Source of the DNA: UBA964 sp031382085
Lineage (GTDB): Bacteria > Pseudomonadota > Gammaproteobacteria > Steroidobacterales > Steroidobacteraceae
Reading direction: 5' to 3'
Length of the DNA stretch: 64,000 nt
Assembly: GCA_031382085.1 (NCBI GenBank)
Contig: JANMYM010000036.1
Location: 113,260 to 177,259, forward strand
The notes below the pieces were generated by a model that saw only the letters and a list, made by a program, of their open reading frames with translations, was not told the DNA's origin and did no database searches. This document shows, in pieces, positions 1 through 9,080 of this stretch. A program made the position numbers and the translations under genes. How positions within the stretch are numbered: position 1 is the first letter of the stretch; each line of letters starts with the position of its first letter.

Positions 1-250
1 AGCGATCACGCGCGGTCAGAATCAAGATTGGAAACGATTTTTTCTCCGCACGCAGCTTGCGTATCAGATCGAGGCCCGCGAGCTTGGGCAGACCCAGGTC
101 GATAACCGCGACATCGATCGGCAATTCTCGGCCAGCGAACAACCCTTCCTCGCCATCGGGCGCCACATCGACGGTGTAACCCTGCTCAATCAACCGCAGT
201 TGCAGTGACTCCCGCAATTGCGTTTCGTCTTCAACTAGCAGTGCGCGCAT
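1..250 (-). CDS. OmpR/PhoP-type response regulator, receiver domain (partial, cut by window edge)
   Basis: The minus-strand translation from the ATG at 248-250 begins MRALLVEDETQLRESL and continues through VIDLGLPKLAGLDLIRKL and PILILTARDR before running off the window. This is a CheY-like receiver domain: acidic pair near residues 8-9, the phosphoacceptor Asp in VIDLGLP near residue 51, and the Thr of LTAR. The DNA-binding output domain would lie outside the window. It follows a PepSY-domain gene by 39 bases on the same strand, the usual arrangement for a PhoP/PhoQ-like two-component operon, so a sensor kinase gene is expected just beyond base 1. The family is secure; the regulon cannot be told. 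Confidence 0.9.
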   Translation of the reverse strand, partial: MRALLVEDETQLRESLQLRLIEQGYTVDVAPDGEEGLFAGRELPIDVAVIDLGLPKLAGLDLIRKLRAEKKSFPILILTARDR

Positions 251-289
251 CGACACTCCCCGTACACAAACAAGCGCCAGACCATGGAC

Positions 290-556
290 CTAGCGGTTCA
301 GCTCGGCGCCCGTTGCTGCATCGATACGTATTGTCCAGACGCGACCATCGCCACCTAACAGCCGCAGTGCATAGACTTTGCGACCATCGCTCTCGATCAC
401 CTCGGCCTTCACGACGCGCGCCCGGTGGCGCTCCTGGGCCGCGGCAACCGCCGCGTCCAGTGAGACGCCCTCACCGGCGAGCGCCGGGCCACTGCTGCAG
501 GACAATACGGCCACCAGCAGCAGGGCCAGGAATCGGGAACGCGGATTCAATTGCAT
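290..556 (-). CDS. PepSY domain protein, secreted
   Basis: An 88-residue protein with an N-terminal signal peptide (hydrophobic LALLLVAVLSC, residues 9-19) followed by one PepSY-type domain: AVAAAQERHRARVVKAEV, then a YALRLL strand and the ending VWTIRIDAATGAELNR, a typical PepSY finish. The Cys at position 20 could allow lipidation, but a good lipobox is not obvious. It sits directly upstream of a response regulator on the same strand. Small PepSY proteins in this position are thought to modulate the sensor kinase or periplasmic proteases; that role is inference here. Confidence 0.8.
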   Translation of the reverse strand: MQLNPRSRFLALLLVAVLSCSSGPALAGEGVSLDAAVAAAQERHRARVVKAEVIESDGRKVYALRLLGGDGRVWTIRIDAATGAELNR

Positions 557-574
557 AAGTCGGTCTGGATTCTA

Positions 575-1273
575 CTAGTAACGTTGCTCAGGAGACACAT
601 TGACGCGTACCCGCAACTGCGGGCCCGGGTCGTAGCTCATGCGCGTGGTGAATTCCCGGCCGTTGTAGACGTAGGTGACGCGATAGCCTTCGACGCGTTC
701 CTCGAAACGCTCTTCCTGGCGTACCTGGCAACGTTCGACCTCGCGGCTGCGGCCACGGTCATAGTCGTAACGGTCATCGTAACGGTCGTCGTAACGATTG
801 CCATAGCGATCACCGTAGCGATCGTCGCGACCCCTTTGAGCGGTATCGTGGCCGATCGCCGCACCGATGAGCGCACCCGCGACGGTCGCGATTCGCCGCC
901 CGTCGCCCCGGCCGACCTGGTTGCCGAGGGCGCCACCAATCAACCCGCCAATGATCGTACCGTTAGTCGTGCGCACGTCACCGCCGCGGTCGCGGTAACG
1001 GTCACCGCGGTAACGGTCGTCACGGTAACGGTCGCCGCGGTCATAGCCGCCGTCGTAGACGGTCTCGAGGCGACACTCGCGGCGCGGTTCAAGCACACGG
1101 ATGCGCCGTGACAGCGGCTCGACGTGCACGACGCGCGCTGTGTCGTAGTCCGATTGCCTGCCACTGTCGTAACGACCATCGTCATAGTCACCGCCCTGGC
1201 GGTGGTCGGCATATGCGAGGCTGGCACCGCTGAGGGCCAGGGCTGCAATCGCGGTCACAATTCGGGTCTGCAT
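575..1273 (-). CDS. Glycine-zipper 2TM domain envelope protein with Arg/Asp/Tyr-rich repeats
   Basis: A 232-residue protein with a signal peptide (MQTRIVTAIAALALSGASLAYA). The middle holds the glycine-zipper 2TM motif (GTIIGGLIGGALGNQVGRGDG then IATVAGALIGAAIGHD), as in the Rickettsia 17-kDa antigen/SlyB group of outer-membrane proteins. It is flanked by two low-complexity blocks rich in R, Y and D (RYRDDRYRGDRYRDRG and DRYGNRYDDRYDDRYDYD). The C-terminal part (ERVEGYRVTYVYNGREF, then PGPQLRVRV) resembles that of the related gene at 44652-45296. The repetitive DNA creates long valine-rich open frames on the opposite strand, which are artefacts. Likely an envelope-integrity protein; exact role unknown. 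Confidence 0.8.
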   Translation of the reverse strand: MQTRIVTAIAALALSGASLAYADHRQGGDYDDGRYDSGRQSDYDTARVVHVEPLSRRIRVLEPRRECRLETVYDGGYDRGDRYRDDRYRGDRYRDRGGDVRTTNGTIIGGLIGGALGNQVGRGDGRRIATVAGALIGAAIGHDTAQRGRDDRYGDRYGNRYDDRYDDRYDYDRGRSREVERCQVRQEERFEERVEGYRVTYVYNGREFTTRMSYDPGPQLRVRVNVSPEQRY

Positions 1274-1341
1274 GAGAGTCTCCTTTTTCCGCCTATGGGA
1301 GACACCCTATCGCCTGGTCAATGAACGCCTGCTGAACTGCC

Positions 1342-2169
1342 TCAGGGCGGCGCTTTCTCGCTCAACTTGACCCTATTCCACAGCTGATCCCAATCCGCCG
1401 CCGACAGCTGCTGCCGGTCCCGGCCCGCTGTCTGCAGCTGGCTTTCCATCGCCGCGAACCGCCGCTCGAACTTGCGGTTTGCCTGCCGCAACGCAGACTC
1501 AGGATCGAGGCCGAGATGACGGCCGTACTGCGCCAGCGCAAATAACAAATCACCGAGTTCCTCGCTGGCAGCATCCTGCTGCCCCGCGGCCAGCTCAGTC
1601 GTTAGCTCGGCCAGCTCTTCACGCACTTTGCCCGCGACCCCGTTCGCATCCGGCCAGTCAAATCCGACCCGCGACGCGCGCTTGCCGAGTTTGGCAGCCC
1701 GTGTCAGCGCGGGCAGTGCCAGGGCAACGCCATCGAGCACGCCGGTGGCGCCCCGCGAGGCGCGCTCCCCGGCCTTGTTGTGCTCCCACGCCTGGTTAAG
1801 AGTGCGCGCGTCGGTCGCCTGAGAGTCCTGTGCCGCGAACACGTGCGGGTGCCGGCGCTGCAATTTGTCGCGGATGCCGGCTGTCAACGACGCAAAATCA
1901 AACCAGCCACGCTCTTCCCCAAGGCGCGCGTAGAAAACAACCTGGAAAAGCAGATCGCCCAATTCATCGCGCAGCTGTGGCCAGTCCTCGCGCGCGATGG
2001 CGTCCGCGACCTCGTGGGCCTCCTCCAGCGTGTAGGGCGCGATGCTCGCGAAGTCCTGCTCGCGATCCCAGGGGCAGCCGTTGACCGGATCACGCAACCG
2101 GCGCATGACCTCGAGCAGGTCGGCCAGTGTGGCGGCGGCCCGCTGGTCGCTATCGGGTGTGGGAGTCAT
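1342..2169 (-). CDS. mazG: MazG, nucleoside triphosphate pyrophosphohydrolase
   Basis: A 275-residue protein close to the length of E. coli MazG. It hydrolyses NTPs and dNTPs to the monophosphate and pyrophosphate, in the cytoplasm. The first MazG domain carries the metal-binding signature CPWDREQDF (residues 32-40), TLEEAHEV (47-54) and RDELGDLLFQVVF (67-79). A second copy, SEELGDLLFALAQYGR, is in the C-terminal half. This two-domain layout is typical of proteobacterial MazG. The start codon overlaps the stop codon of the downstream nudL gene in an ATGA arrangement, so both nucleotide-sanitation enzymes are probably translated together. Confidence 0.95.
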   Translation of the reverse strand: MTPTPDSDQRAAATLADLLEVMRRLRDPVNGCPWDREQDFASIAPYTLEEAHEVADAIAREDWPQLRDELGDLLFQVVFYARLGEERGWFDFASLTAGIRDKLQRRHPHVFAAQDSQATDARTLNQAWEHNKAGERASRGATGVLDGVALALPALTRAAKLGKRASRVGFDWPDANGVAGKVREELAELTTELAAGQQDAASEELGDLLFALAQYGRHLGLDPESALRQANRKFERRFAAMESQLQTAGRDRQQLSAADWDQLWNRVKLSEKAPP

Positions 2170-2828
2170 CGCTTGCGCGCCTCAGCTAACAAGGAAAACA
2201 GCGTCATCAGCATGCCCGCGGTGGCGCCCCAGATATTGCGCGCGCCATACGGCATGTCCGTCAATTCAATCTCGCGATCCTGCAGCTGGCGCCGCCGCGG
2301 CTTGTGATGCGCCGGGTCCAGCAGGTAGTTCAGCGGCACTTCAAACGCTTCGTCGACTTCGCTGTGGTCTATCGACAGTGCCAGAGGCGGCGTCACCAGG
2401 CCCACAACCGGCGTGACGCGAAACCCTGAGATGACCACGTGATCCGGCAAATAGCCCAGGACTCTGACCTGGGGCGCTGCCAGGCCGATTTCCTCAGCCG
2501 TTTCACGCAGCGCCGCGCTACGCGCATCAAAATCGCCGGTTTCGATTCGCCCGCCGGGAAAACTGATCTGGCCGGCGTGGTTCTTGAGCTGTGCCGAGCG
2601 CTGCGTTAGCAAGACGTGGAATCCGTCGTCGCGATCGACCAGCGGCACCAGCACCGCAGCACGCCGCGTTGGCGCGGGCAGCAATGGCAGTAGCTCGGCG
2701 CTCACGCGGCGTCCCAGGCCCGCGTAAATGGCGGGCGGGTCGGCCAGGTCGCTGGGCTGCGGCAAGAGGCTGAGATCTAACAATCGCAGCAAGCTCTGGC
2801 GATCCAGCTGGTGCAGAGGCAGGGTCAT
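2166..2828 (-). CDS. nudL: NUDIX hydrolase, CoA pyrophosphatase (NudL-type)
   Basis: A 220-residue NUDIX enzyme. The Nudix box lies at residues 92-116 (GGRIETGD...RETAEEIGL). It is preceded by LLTQRSAQLKNHAGQISFPG, which fits the NuCoA signature that marks Nudix enzymes cleaving coenzyme A to 3'-phospho-ADP and phosphopantetheine. It lies upstream of mazG with a 4-base stop/start overlap, a two-gene house-cleaning unit. Gene name assigned from motif and context. Activity on CoA is known for the family, not shown here. Confidence 0.88.
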   Translation of the reverse strand: MTLPLHQLDRQSLLRLLDLSLLPQPSDLADPPAIYAGLGRRVSAELLPLLPAPTRRAAVLVPLVDRDDGFHVLLTQRSAQLKNHAGQISFPGGRIETGDFDARSAALRETAEEIGLAAPQVRVLGYLPDHVVISGFRVTPVVGLVTPPLALSIDHSEVDEAFEVPLNYLLDPAHHKPRRRQLQDREIELTDMPYGARNIWGATAGMLMTLFSLLAEARKR

Positions 2829-2918
2829 TCAAGCCCGCGACACATAATGGTGAGGTGCAGTCCGGGACTGGGTTATCATGGGCAATTCTAGCATTTTACA
2901 GCGCAAATCCGGACACCG

Positions 2919-4316
2919 ATGAGCCACACAGACCTACTCGCACTCTCGCCGATCGACGGTCGCTATCGCGCCGCAACCGATTTTTTGCGGCCCCTGCTCA
3001 GTGAGTCGGGCCTGATCCGCGAACGCATCCACGTCGAGGCTGCGTGGCTGCTGCATCTGCATGCCCAGCGCGCCCGGCTGGGTTGCCTGGCGGGCCTGCA
3101 ACCGGCCGGCCTAACAACAGCGGTGCAGGCAGCCGCGACCGCGCTGCTCGATCCGCCGGAATCGGCTGCGGCCACGGTCAAGGAGATCGAGGGCCGAACC
3201 AATCACGACGTCAAGGCGGTCGAGTATTACGTACGCGATCAGTTACTGGCCGCCGGCGCCACGCCTGCGGTGCTGGAGCTGGTGCACTTCGGCTGCACGT
3301 CCGAAGACATCAATAATCTCGCTTATGCGCGCCTGCTGCTGCGCGCCCGCGAGCAGATGCTTGTGAATGGACTGCGGCCGGTGCTCACGGCGCTCGAGGT
3401 GTTAGCAAGTTTCAACGCCGCGGTACCGATGCTGGCCCGGACCCATGGCCAAACCGCAAGCCCGACCACTCTGGGCAAGGAATTCGCCAACGTGCTGGTG
3501 CGGCTGCGACGCGCTGAGAAGCGCTGGCGGGCGGTCGCCGTATTCGGCAAGTGGAACGGCGCGGTTGGTAACTATAACGCGCATCGCGCGATCGCGCCCG
3601 AGGTCGACTGGCCCGAGCTGGCTGCAGAATTTGTCAGCTCGATGGGGCTGCAATTCAACAGCCACACGACGCAGATCGAGCCGCACGACTGGATCGGCGA
3701 ATACTGCGATGCGCTCGCAGCGGCCGGCGTCGTGCTGATCGATTTCTCGCGCGATGTCTGGGGCTATATTTCGCTCGGCTATCTGCGTCAGCGCCCGAAG
3801 AGCGGCGATGTCGGATCGTCGACCATGCCGCACAAAGTCAATCCCATCGATTTCGAAAATGCCGAGGGCAACCTTGGCATTGCCAATGCACTGCTGCGCC
3901 ACTTTGCCGACAAACTGCCGATCTCCCGCTGGCAACGCGATCTCACCGATTCCACGGTGCTGCGCAATCTGGGCACGGCGTTAGGACATGTGGCTGTCGC
4001 ACTGCGCGCCCTGAGCCGCGGCCTCAGCCGCATCGATGCCGACCCGGCCAGACTCGCGGCGGACCTGCAATCCGCGCCGGAAGTCCTGGCCGAGGCGATT
4101 CAAACCGCCATGCGCGCCGCCGGCATTCCTAACGGCTATGAACTCCTGAAAGACCTCACGCGCGGCCAGGCCATCGACCTTGCGAAGTTGCGCGCGCTGA
4201 TTGCCAGGCTGGAATTGCCGGCCGAGGTGCGCCAGAGACTGTCCCGGCTCGAGCCTGCGGATTATGTCGGCCTGGCGGCGGAGCTAGCGCAGTCGGCGGT
4301 TGCCGCCAAACCCTGA
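2919..4316 (+). CDS. purB: Adenylosuccinate lyase
   Basis: A 465-residue protein, the normal length for the gammaproteobacterial PurB form. It catalyses two fumarate-releasing steps: SAICAR to AICAR in purine synthesis and adenylosuccinate to AMP. Visible landmarks are HFGCTSEDINNLAY (the lyase HxxxTSxD region), ARTHGQTASPTTLGKE with the catalytic His, and the flexible-loop signature GSSTMPHKVNPIDFENAEGN near residue 300. The start at 2919 gives MSHTDLLALSPIDGRY, the usual PurB N-terminus. It is transcribed away from nudL/mazG. A possible -10 (TATCAT, 2874-2879) lies upstream, with no convincing -35. Confidence 0.97.
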   Translation: MSHTDLLALSPIDGRYRAATDFLRPLLSESGLIRERIHVEAAWLLHLHAQRARLGCLAGLQPAGLTTAVQAAATALLDPPESAAATVKEIEGRTNHDVKAVEYYVRDQLLAAGATPAVLELVHFGCTSEDINNLAYARLLLRAREQMLVNGLRPVLTALEVLASFNAAVPMLARTHGQTASPTTLGKEFANVLVRLRRAEKRWRAVAVFGKWNGAVGNYNAHRAIAPEVDWPELAAEFVSSMGLQFNSHTTQIEPHDWIGEYCDALAAAGVVLIDFSRDVWGYISLGYLRQRPKSGDVGSSTMPHKVNPIDFENAEGNLGIANALLRHFADKLPISRWQRDLTDSTVLRNLGTALGHVAVALRALSRGLSRIDADPARLAADLQSAPEVLAEAIQTAMRAAGIPNGYELLKDLTRGQAIDLAKLRALIARLELPAEVRQRLSRLEPADYVGLAAELAQSAVAAKP

Positions 4317-4416
4317 CAAAATCATGACGCAGTTCGCAAAAGCCGGCCGCGTCGCGCCGCCTGGCTGAACGAACCGTGACGCGCCTCAGTACATAACAGT
4401 TCTCAACGACGGAACA

Positions 4417-5019
4417 TTGCCCGGCAAATACGGCGCGCGCCGCAACGCCTGGGGCAATGCTTTGATATCGACCGGGGACCGCGATCTTTCCATTCTGACA
4501 GGCGACATTGCCCCGCCTGTACTCGATCTTTTGCCCCCGTCACCGACCCTGCAGGTCATGAGTTCGCTTGAGGAAATGCGCGCGGTGGTCAATCAGGCGG
4601 CCGCGGGCGCGCATCGTCTCATGTCGATCTACTCGCCCGACCTGGAGCCGGAACTGTACGACCAGACGCCGTTTCTGGACATCATCAAGCGCTTCGTGCT
4701 TGGCCGTAACTTCGCCAAGGTTCGCATCCTGCTGACCGACCGGACACGCATGATTCGCGACGGCAACCGCCTGGTTGCCATGAGCCGACGCCTGACAAGC
4801 TACATCGAAATGCGCCTGGCGCCGCGCGCTGAAACGCTGCGCGCCCATTCGTACATGATTGTCGACGACAAGGCAGTCATCTATCGCCTGCAGGGCGACC
4901 GCTACATGGGCGTAGCCGACCTCGCCAATTCTGCGGCAGCGCGCCTGCAGCTGGATGATTTCGATGCCATCTGGCAGGCTAACGTTCCGGACTATGGCTT
5001 TCGCACCGCAAGCCGCTGA
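4417..5019 (+). CDS. DUF7931-like (PLD-fold) protein
   Basis: A 200-residue protein. The N-terminal third is unremarkable. From about residue 48 (MSSLEEMRAVVNQAAAGAHRLMSIYSPDL) it reads like the domain fused behind GNAT acetyltransferases in pseudomonads and relatives (DUF7931), including DIIKRFVLGRNFAKVRILLTD and HSYMIVDDKAVIYRLQGDRYMGVADL. The pattern of a strand, then H..M.VDD, recalls phospholipase-D-like folds, but no HKD motif is present. No acetyltransferase domain precedes it here. The start is uncertain: an internal ATG at 4558 would give a protein that is essentially the domain alone. It lies between purB and mnmA. Function unknown. Confidence 0.6.
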   Translation: MPGKYGARRNAWGNALISTGDRDLSILTGDIAPPVLDLLPPSPTLQVMSSLEEMRAVVNQAAAGAHRLMSIYSPDLEPELYDQTPFLDIIKRFVLGRNFAKVRILLTDRTRMIRDGNRLVAMSRRLTSYIEMRLAPRAETLRAHSYMIVDDKAVIYRLQGDRYMGVADLANSAAARLQLDDFDAIWQANVPDYGFRTASR

Positions 5020-5044
5020 CCTGATAACGCGTTAGAATTTGCGC

Positions 5045-6229
5045 GTGGCGCGCAAATCCGCTGAAAAAATCATTGTCGGCATGTCGGGCGGGGTTGATTC
5101 CGCGGTCGCGGCGCTGTCGCTGCGCGAGGAGGGCCATGACGTCGAAGGCCTGTTCATGGCCAATTGGGACGACCCGGACCCCGACAGCCATTGCACCACC
5201 GCCCAGGACTTTCAGGATGCCCGCGCTGTGTGTGCCGAGCTTGGTATCGTGTTGCACAAAGTCGATTTTGCCGCACAGTACCGCCAGCAGGTCTTCAGTC
5301 ATTTCCTCAGCGAATTGCGGGCGGGCCGCACGCCGAATCCAGACGTGCACTGCAATCGCGAGATCAAGTTCGGTGTCTGCCTGCGCTACGCACAGCGCCT
5401 CGGCGCCACCCGCTTCGCGACCGGTCACTACGCACGTTTGTTAGCAGGAGCCGCAGGACTGGAACTGCACAGAGCGCTCGACGGCGCGAAGGACCAGAGC
5501 TATTTCCTGCATGCGGTGTCTCTCAGCCAGTTGCGTACCGCCCTGTTCCCGCTCGGCGAACTGACCAAGCCGGAAGTTCGCGCCCGTGCCGCTGCGGCCG
5601 GTCTGCCGGTGTTCAACAAGCCGGACAGCACCGGGATCTGCTTCATCGGCGAACGCCCATTCGCGGAATTCCTGGCGCAGTGGCTGCCGAGAACCCCCGG
5701 CCCCATCATGACCGCCAACGGTGAAATACTCGGCGAACATCACGGCCTGTGCTACTACACGTTAGGTCAGCGCACCGGGCTCGCAATCGGTGGCCGCGTC
5801 GGTCACGCCGAAGCGCCCTGGTACGTAGCGCGGAAGGAGCAAAACGGTAATCGCCTCATCGTGGTGCAAGGCGCGGACCATCAGTTGCTGCTGAGCACAG
5901 GTTGTGAGGTTCACGACTGGCATTGGCTCGCGGCGATGCCTGGGGCAGTCGCTGATCTCGCCGTAAAGCTCCGTTATCGCCAGTCGGACCAGGCGCTCGC
6001 CGACTGCAGCTGGAATGGATCACGCGGGCGGCTGCAATTTGCCGTCCCGCAACGCGCGGTAACGCCGGGACAATTCGCCGTGCTTTATCGCGGCACGCAA
6101 TGCCTCGGCGGCGGCGTGATCGACAGCACGACGCCGGTCACCGATTGCAACGGGCGCGCCGCTATAATGGCGGCCGGTCGCTCGCAATCGCCTGCCGTGG
6201 AGTCTCACGATGACAGACAAAAAGTCTGA
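5045..6229 (+). CDS. mnmA: tRNA-specific 2-thiouridylase MnmA
   Basis: About 394 residues. MnmA makes the s2U34 modification on Glu, Gln and Lys tRNAs, using ATP and sulfur relayed by TusE/IscS. The ATP P-loop is IVGMSGGVDSAVAAL near the N-terminus. The two catalytic cysteines are visible in NPDVHCNREIKFG and STGICFIGERPF. The FATGHYARL and DGAKDQSYFLHAV motifs are in place, followed by the C-terminal beta-barrel. I prefer the GTG at 5045 (MARKSAEKIIVG) over a TTG two codons upstream. The 3' end overlaps the start of acnA by 20 bases in another frame, so translation may be coupled. Confidence 0.95.
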   Translation: MARKSAEKIIVGMSGGVDSAVAALSLREEGHDVEGLFMANWDDPDPDSHCTTAQDFQDARAVCAELGIVLHKVDFAAQYRQQVFSHFLSELRAGRTPNPDVHCNREIKFGVCLRYAQRLGATRFATGHYARLLAGAAGLELHRALDGAKDQSYFLHAVSLSQLRTALFPLGELTKPEVRARAAAAGLPVFNKPDSTGICFIGERPFAEFLAQWLPRTPGPIMTANGEILGEHHGLCYYTLGQRTGLAIGGRVGHAEAPWYVARKEQNGNRLIVVQGADHQLLLSTGCEVHDWHWLAAMPGAVADLAVKLRYRQSDQALADCSWNGSRGRLQFAVPQRAVTPGQFAVLYRGTQCLGGGVIDSTTPVTDCNGRAAIMAAGRSQSPAVESHDDRQKV

Positions 6230-9026
6230 CAGTTTCAAAGCCCGCACCAAACTCAGGCTTGGCGCGAAATCCTATGACATCTGGAGTTTCTGCAACCTGC
6301 CGCCGGAAAAACTGGCGCGCCTGCCGTACTCGCTGAAGATTCTGCTGGAGAACCTGCTGCGCTTTGAAGATGGCGTTAATGTGACGCGCCGCGACATCGA
6401 AGCCCTGCTCAACTGGAATCCAAAGGCGACACCCGATCACGAGATTTCCTTTACGCCGGCGCGCGTCATCATGCAGGACTTCACGGGCGTGCCCTGCGTC
6501 GTGGACCTGGCCGCGATGCGCGACGCGATCCGCACGCTGGGCGGCGACCCGGAGCTGGTCAATCCGCTCGCGCCGGCGGAAATGGTGATCGACCACTCCG
6601 TGCAGGTTGACGATTACGGCAATGCCAACGCCCTGGCTAACAACACGCGCATGGAGTTTGAGCGCAACGGTGAACGCTACTCGTTCCTGCGCTGGGGCCA
6701 GACCGCGTTCCGCAATTTCAAGGTCGTGCCGCCAAATACCGGCATCGTGCACCAAGTCAATCTGGAGTATCTGGCGCGCGTGGTCTTCGGCGCGGGCGAT
6801 GGCGATGGCGCCGGCGATGGCCACGCCACGGCTTATCCGGACACCGTGGTCGGCACCGATTCCCACACGACCATGGTCAATGGTCTCGGCGTTCTCGGTT
6901 GGGGCGTCGGCGGCATCGAAGCAGAAGCGGCGATGTTAGGCCAGCCGGTCACCATGCTGATTCCCCAGGTCGTCGGCTTCAAGCTGACCGGTCAACTGCC
7001 GGCGGGCGCGACCGCAACCGATCTGGTGCTGACGGTGACGGAAATTCTGCGCAAGAAAGGCGTGGTCGAGAAATTTGTCGAGTACTTCGGCGATGGCCTG
7101 GCCAACCTGCCGCTCGCGGATCGCGCCACCATTGCCAACATGGCGCCGGAATACGGCAGCACCTGCGGTATCTTCCCGATCGACGAGGAAACCCTGCGCT
7201 ACCTGGAACTTTCCGGAAGGCCCAAAGAGCAGATTGCGCTGGTGGAAGCGTACGCGCGCCACCAGGGCTTATGGCGTATCAACGGCGCCGCGCCAGCCGC
7301 CTACAGCGACGTGCTGGAACTGGACATGGCCACGGTCGAACCGTCACTCGCCGGCCCCAAGCGACCGCAGGATCGGGTCTCGCTGCGCAACCTGCAGCAG
7401 GTCTATCGCAAGACGCATCGGCAAATGTCCGAGGAACGCGCCAAGAAAAACCCGGGCGCGACCGGCATCGGCCAGGTCAAGGATGCTCCGGACTACGAAG
7501 TTCGCGACGGCGCGGTACTGATCGCCGCGATCACCAGCTGCACCAACACCTCCAACCCATCGGTGATGCTAGGCGCAGCCTTGTTAGCACGAAACGCGGC
7601 GCGCGCCGGCCTGCGCGCCAAACCCTGGGTAAAGACCAGTCTGTCGCCCGGCTCGCGGGTCGTGACCGATTACTTCGACAAGGCGGGCCTGACCAGGGAT
7701 CTCGCCCTGGTCGGTTTCCAGGTGACTGGATACGGTTGCATGACCTGTATCGGCAACTCCGGCCCGCTCAAGCCTGAGATTTCCGCGGCCGTAAAAGCTG
7801 GCGATGTGATCGCGACGTCGGTGCTGTCCGGCAACCGCAACTTTGAAGGCCGCGTGCATCCGGAAGTGAAGATGAACTTCCTGGCATCGCCGCCGCTGGT
7901 CGTGGCATTCGCGCTCGCAGGCACGACCGACATCGACCTGCACAGCGAACCGCTGGGCCTCGGCTACGACGGTCGGCCGGTGTTCCTGAAAGACATCTGG
8001 CCAACGGCAGCGGAAGTTGCGAGCACTGTGCGCGCTTCCATCGACTCGAAAATGTTCCAACGCAGCTACGGCAACGTGTTCGATGGCGACGCCAACTGGC
8101 GCGCTATCAAGATACCGAAAGGCAAGCTGTATGCCTGGCAGCCCAACTCCACCTACGTGCGCAACCCGCCCTATTTCGACGGCATGACCATGCAGCCGCG
8201 CAAGATCGCGGGCATCAAGGGGGCACGCGCGCTTGCGCTGTTAGGTGACTCGGTCACCACCGACCACATTTCCCCGGCCGGTGATATCGCCAGAAACAGC
8301 CCGGCGGCGCAATACCTCGAGTCGCAGGGCATACAGAAAGCGGATTTCAATTCCTACGGTGCGCGTCGCGGCAACCACGAAGTCATGATGCGCGGCACGT
8401 TCGCCAACATCCGGCTGCGCAATCTGTTGGCACCGGACACCGAAGGCGGCGTGACCATTCACGTTCCGAGTGGCGAGCAACTGTCGATTTACGAAGCTTC
8501 CATGAAATACCAGGCTGGCGGGACGCCGCTGGTGGTGCTGGCTGGCAAGGAATACGGCACCGGCTCATCGCGCGACTGGGCCGCCAAGGGCACCATGTTG
8601 TTAGGTGTCAAGGCGGTGATTGCCGAGAGCTTTGAACGCATTCATCGCTCCAACCTGATCGGCATGGGCGTGCTGCCCTGCCAGTTCACGAACGGCCAGA
8701 ATGCCCAGAGCCTCGGACTGACTGGCCGCGAGGTGTTCGATTTTGGCTCCCTCAAGAATGCCGAGGCGCGCCATGTGACGATTACCGCCACCGCCGCAGA
8801 TGGCAAAGTCACCCGCTTCGACGTGCGCGTCCGCATCGATACGCCCAAAGAACGCGACTACTACCGGCATGGCGGCATCTTGCAATACGTGCTGCGCCAA
8901 CTGGCCGGTAGTGGCGCTGGCAGGAAACCAGCTGCCAGGCGCAAACCGGTTGCCAGGAAAAAACCTGCGGCGAGAAAAAAACCGACGCCGAGTCGCAAAC
9001 CGAAGCCGCGGCGCAACAAGAAGTAG
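6210..9026 (+). CDS. acnA: Aconitate hydratase AcnA with an unusual basic C-terminal tail
   Basis: A 938-residue aconitase (citrate to isocitrate, TCA cycle). The 4Fe-4S cysteines lie in ITSCTNTSNPSVMLGA and YGCMTCIGNSGPL. AYPDTVVGTDSHTTMVNGLG and the swivel-domain GKEYGTGSSRDWAAKG are both present, so it belongs to the AcnA/IRP1 branch. Family members usually stop near 890 residues with ILQYVLRQL. Here about 40 more residues follow, made of repeated KPAARRKP/KKPAARKKP units and ending RRNKK, a histone-H1-like basic tail. A Gly/Asp-rich insertion (GAGDGDGAGDGHA) also replaces a short loop before AYPD. The enzyme call is certain; the tail's role is unknown. Confidence 0.97.
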   Translation: MTDKKSDSFKARTKLRLGAKSYDIWSFCNLPPEKLARLPYSLKILLENLLRFEDGVNVTRRDIEALLNWNPKATPDHEISFTPARVIMQDFTGVPCVVDLAAMRDAIRTLGGDPELVNPLAPAEMVIDHSVQVDDYGNANALANNTRMEFERNGERYSFLRWGQTAFRNFKVVPPNTGIVHQVNLEYLARVVFGAGDGDGAGDGHATAYPDTVVGTDSHTTMVNGLGVLGWGVGGIEAEAAMLGQPVTMLIPQVVGFKLTGQLPAGATATDLVLTVTEILRKKGVVEKFVEYFGDGLANLPLADRATIANMAPEYGSTCGIFPIDEETLRYLELSGRPKEQIALVEAYARHQGLWRINGAAPAAYSDVLELDMATVEPSLAGPKRPQDRVSLRNLQQVYRKTHRQMSEERAKKNPGATGIGQVKDAPDYEVRDGAVLIAAITSCTNTSNPSVMLGAALLARNAARAGLRAKPWVKTSLSPGSRVVTDYFDKAGLTRDLALVGFQVTGYGCMTCIGNSGPLKPEISAAVKAGDVIATSVLSGNRNFEGRVHPEVKMNFLASPPLVVAFALAGTTDIDLHSEPLGLGYDGRPVFLKDIWPTAAEVASTVRASIDSKMFQRSYGNVFDGDANWRAIKIPKGKLYAWQPNSTYVRNPPYFDGMTMQPRKIAGIKGARALALLGDSVTTDHISPAGDIARNSPAAQYLESQGIQKADFNSYGARRGNHEVMMRGTFANIRLRNLLAPDTEGGVTIHVPSGEQLSIYEASMKYQAGGTPLVVLAGKEYGTGSSRDWAAKGTMLLGVKAVIAESFERIHRSNLIGMGVLPCQFTNGQNAQSLGLTGREVFDFGSLKNAEARHVTITATAADGKVTRFDVRVRIDTPKERDYYRHGGILQYVLRQLAGSGAGRKPAARRKPVARKKPAARKKPTPSRKPKPRRNKK

Positions 9027-9056
9027 CACCGCTCCTGCAAAACCCGCGGCCAGGCC

Positions 9057-9064
9057 TTTTTTTT
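9057..9064 (+). terminator. T-tract between convergent acnA and creD, possible terminator
   Basis: Eight T residues follow a short GC-rich stretch (CGGCCAGGCC) in the 54-base gap between the convergent acnA and creD stop codons. Position and T-run suit an acnA terminator, but I can draw only a 3-bp stem with a 3-base loop, so the hairpin is poor. Confidence 0.3.
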
Positions 9065-9080
9065 CGCTAGCATCCGGCAA

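Noticed and set aside
551..1111. A Val/Thr-rich plus-strand frame that looks like membrane repeats
   Set aside because: It mirrors the Arg/Tyr/Asp repeats of the glycine-zipper gene on the minus strand; no start context or family.
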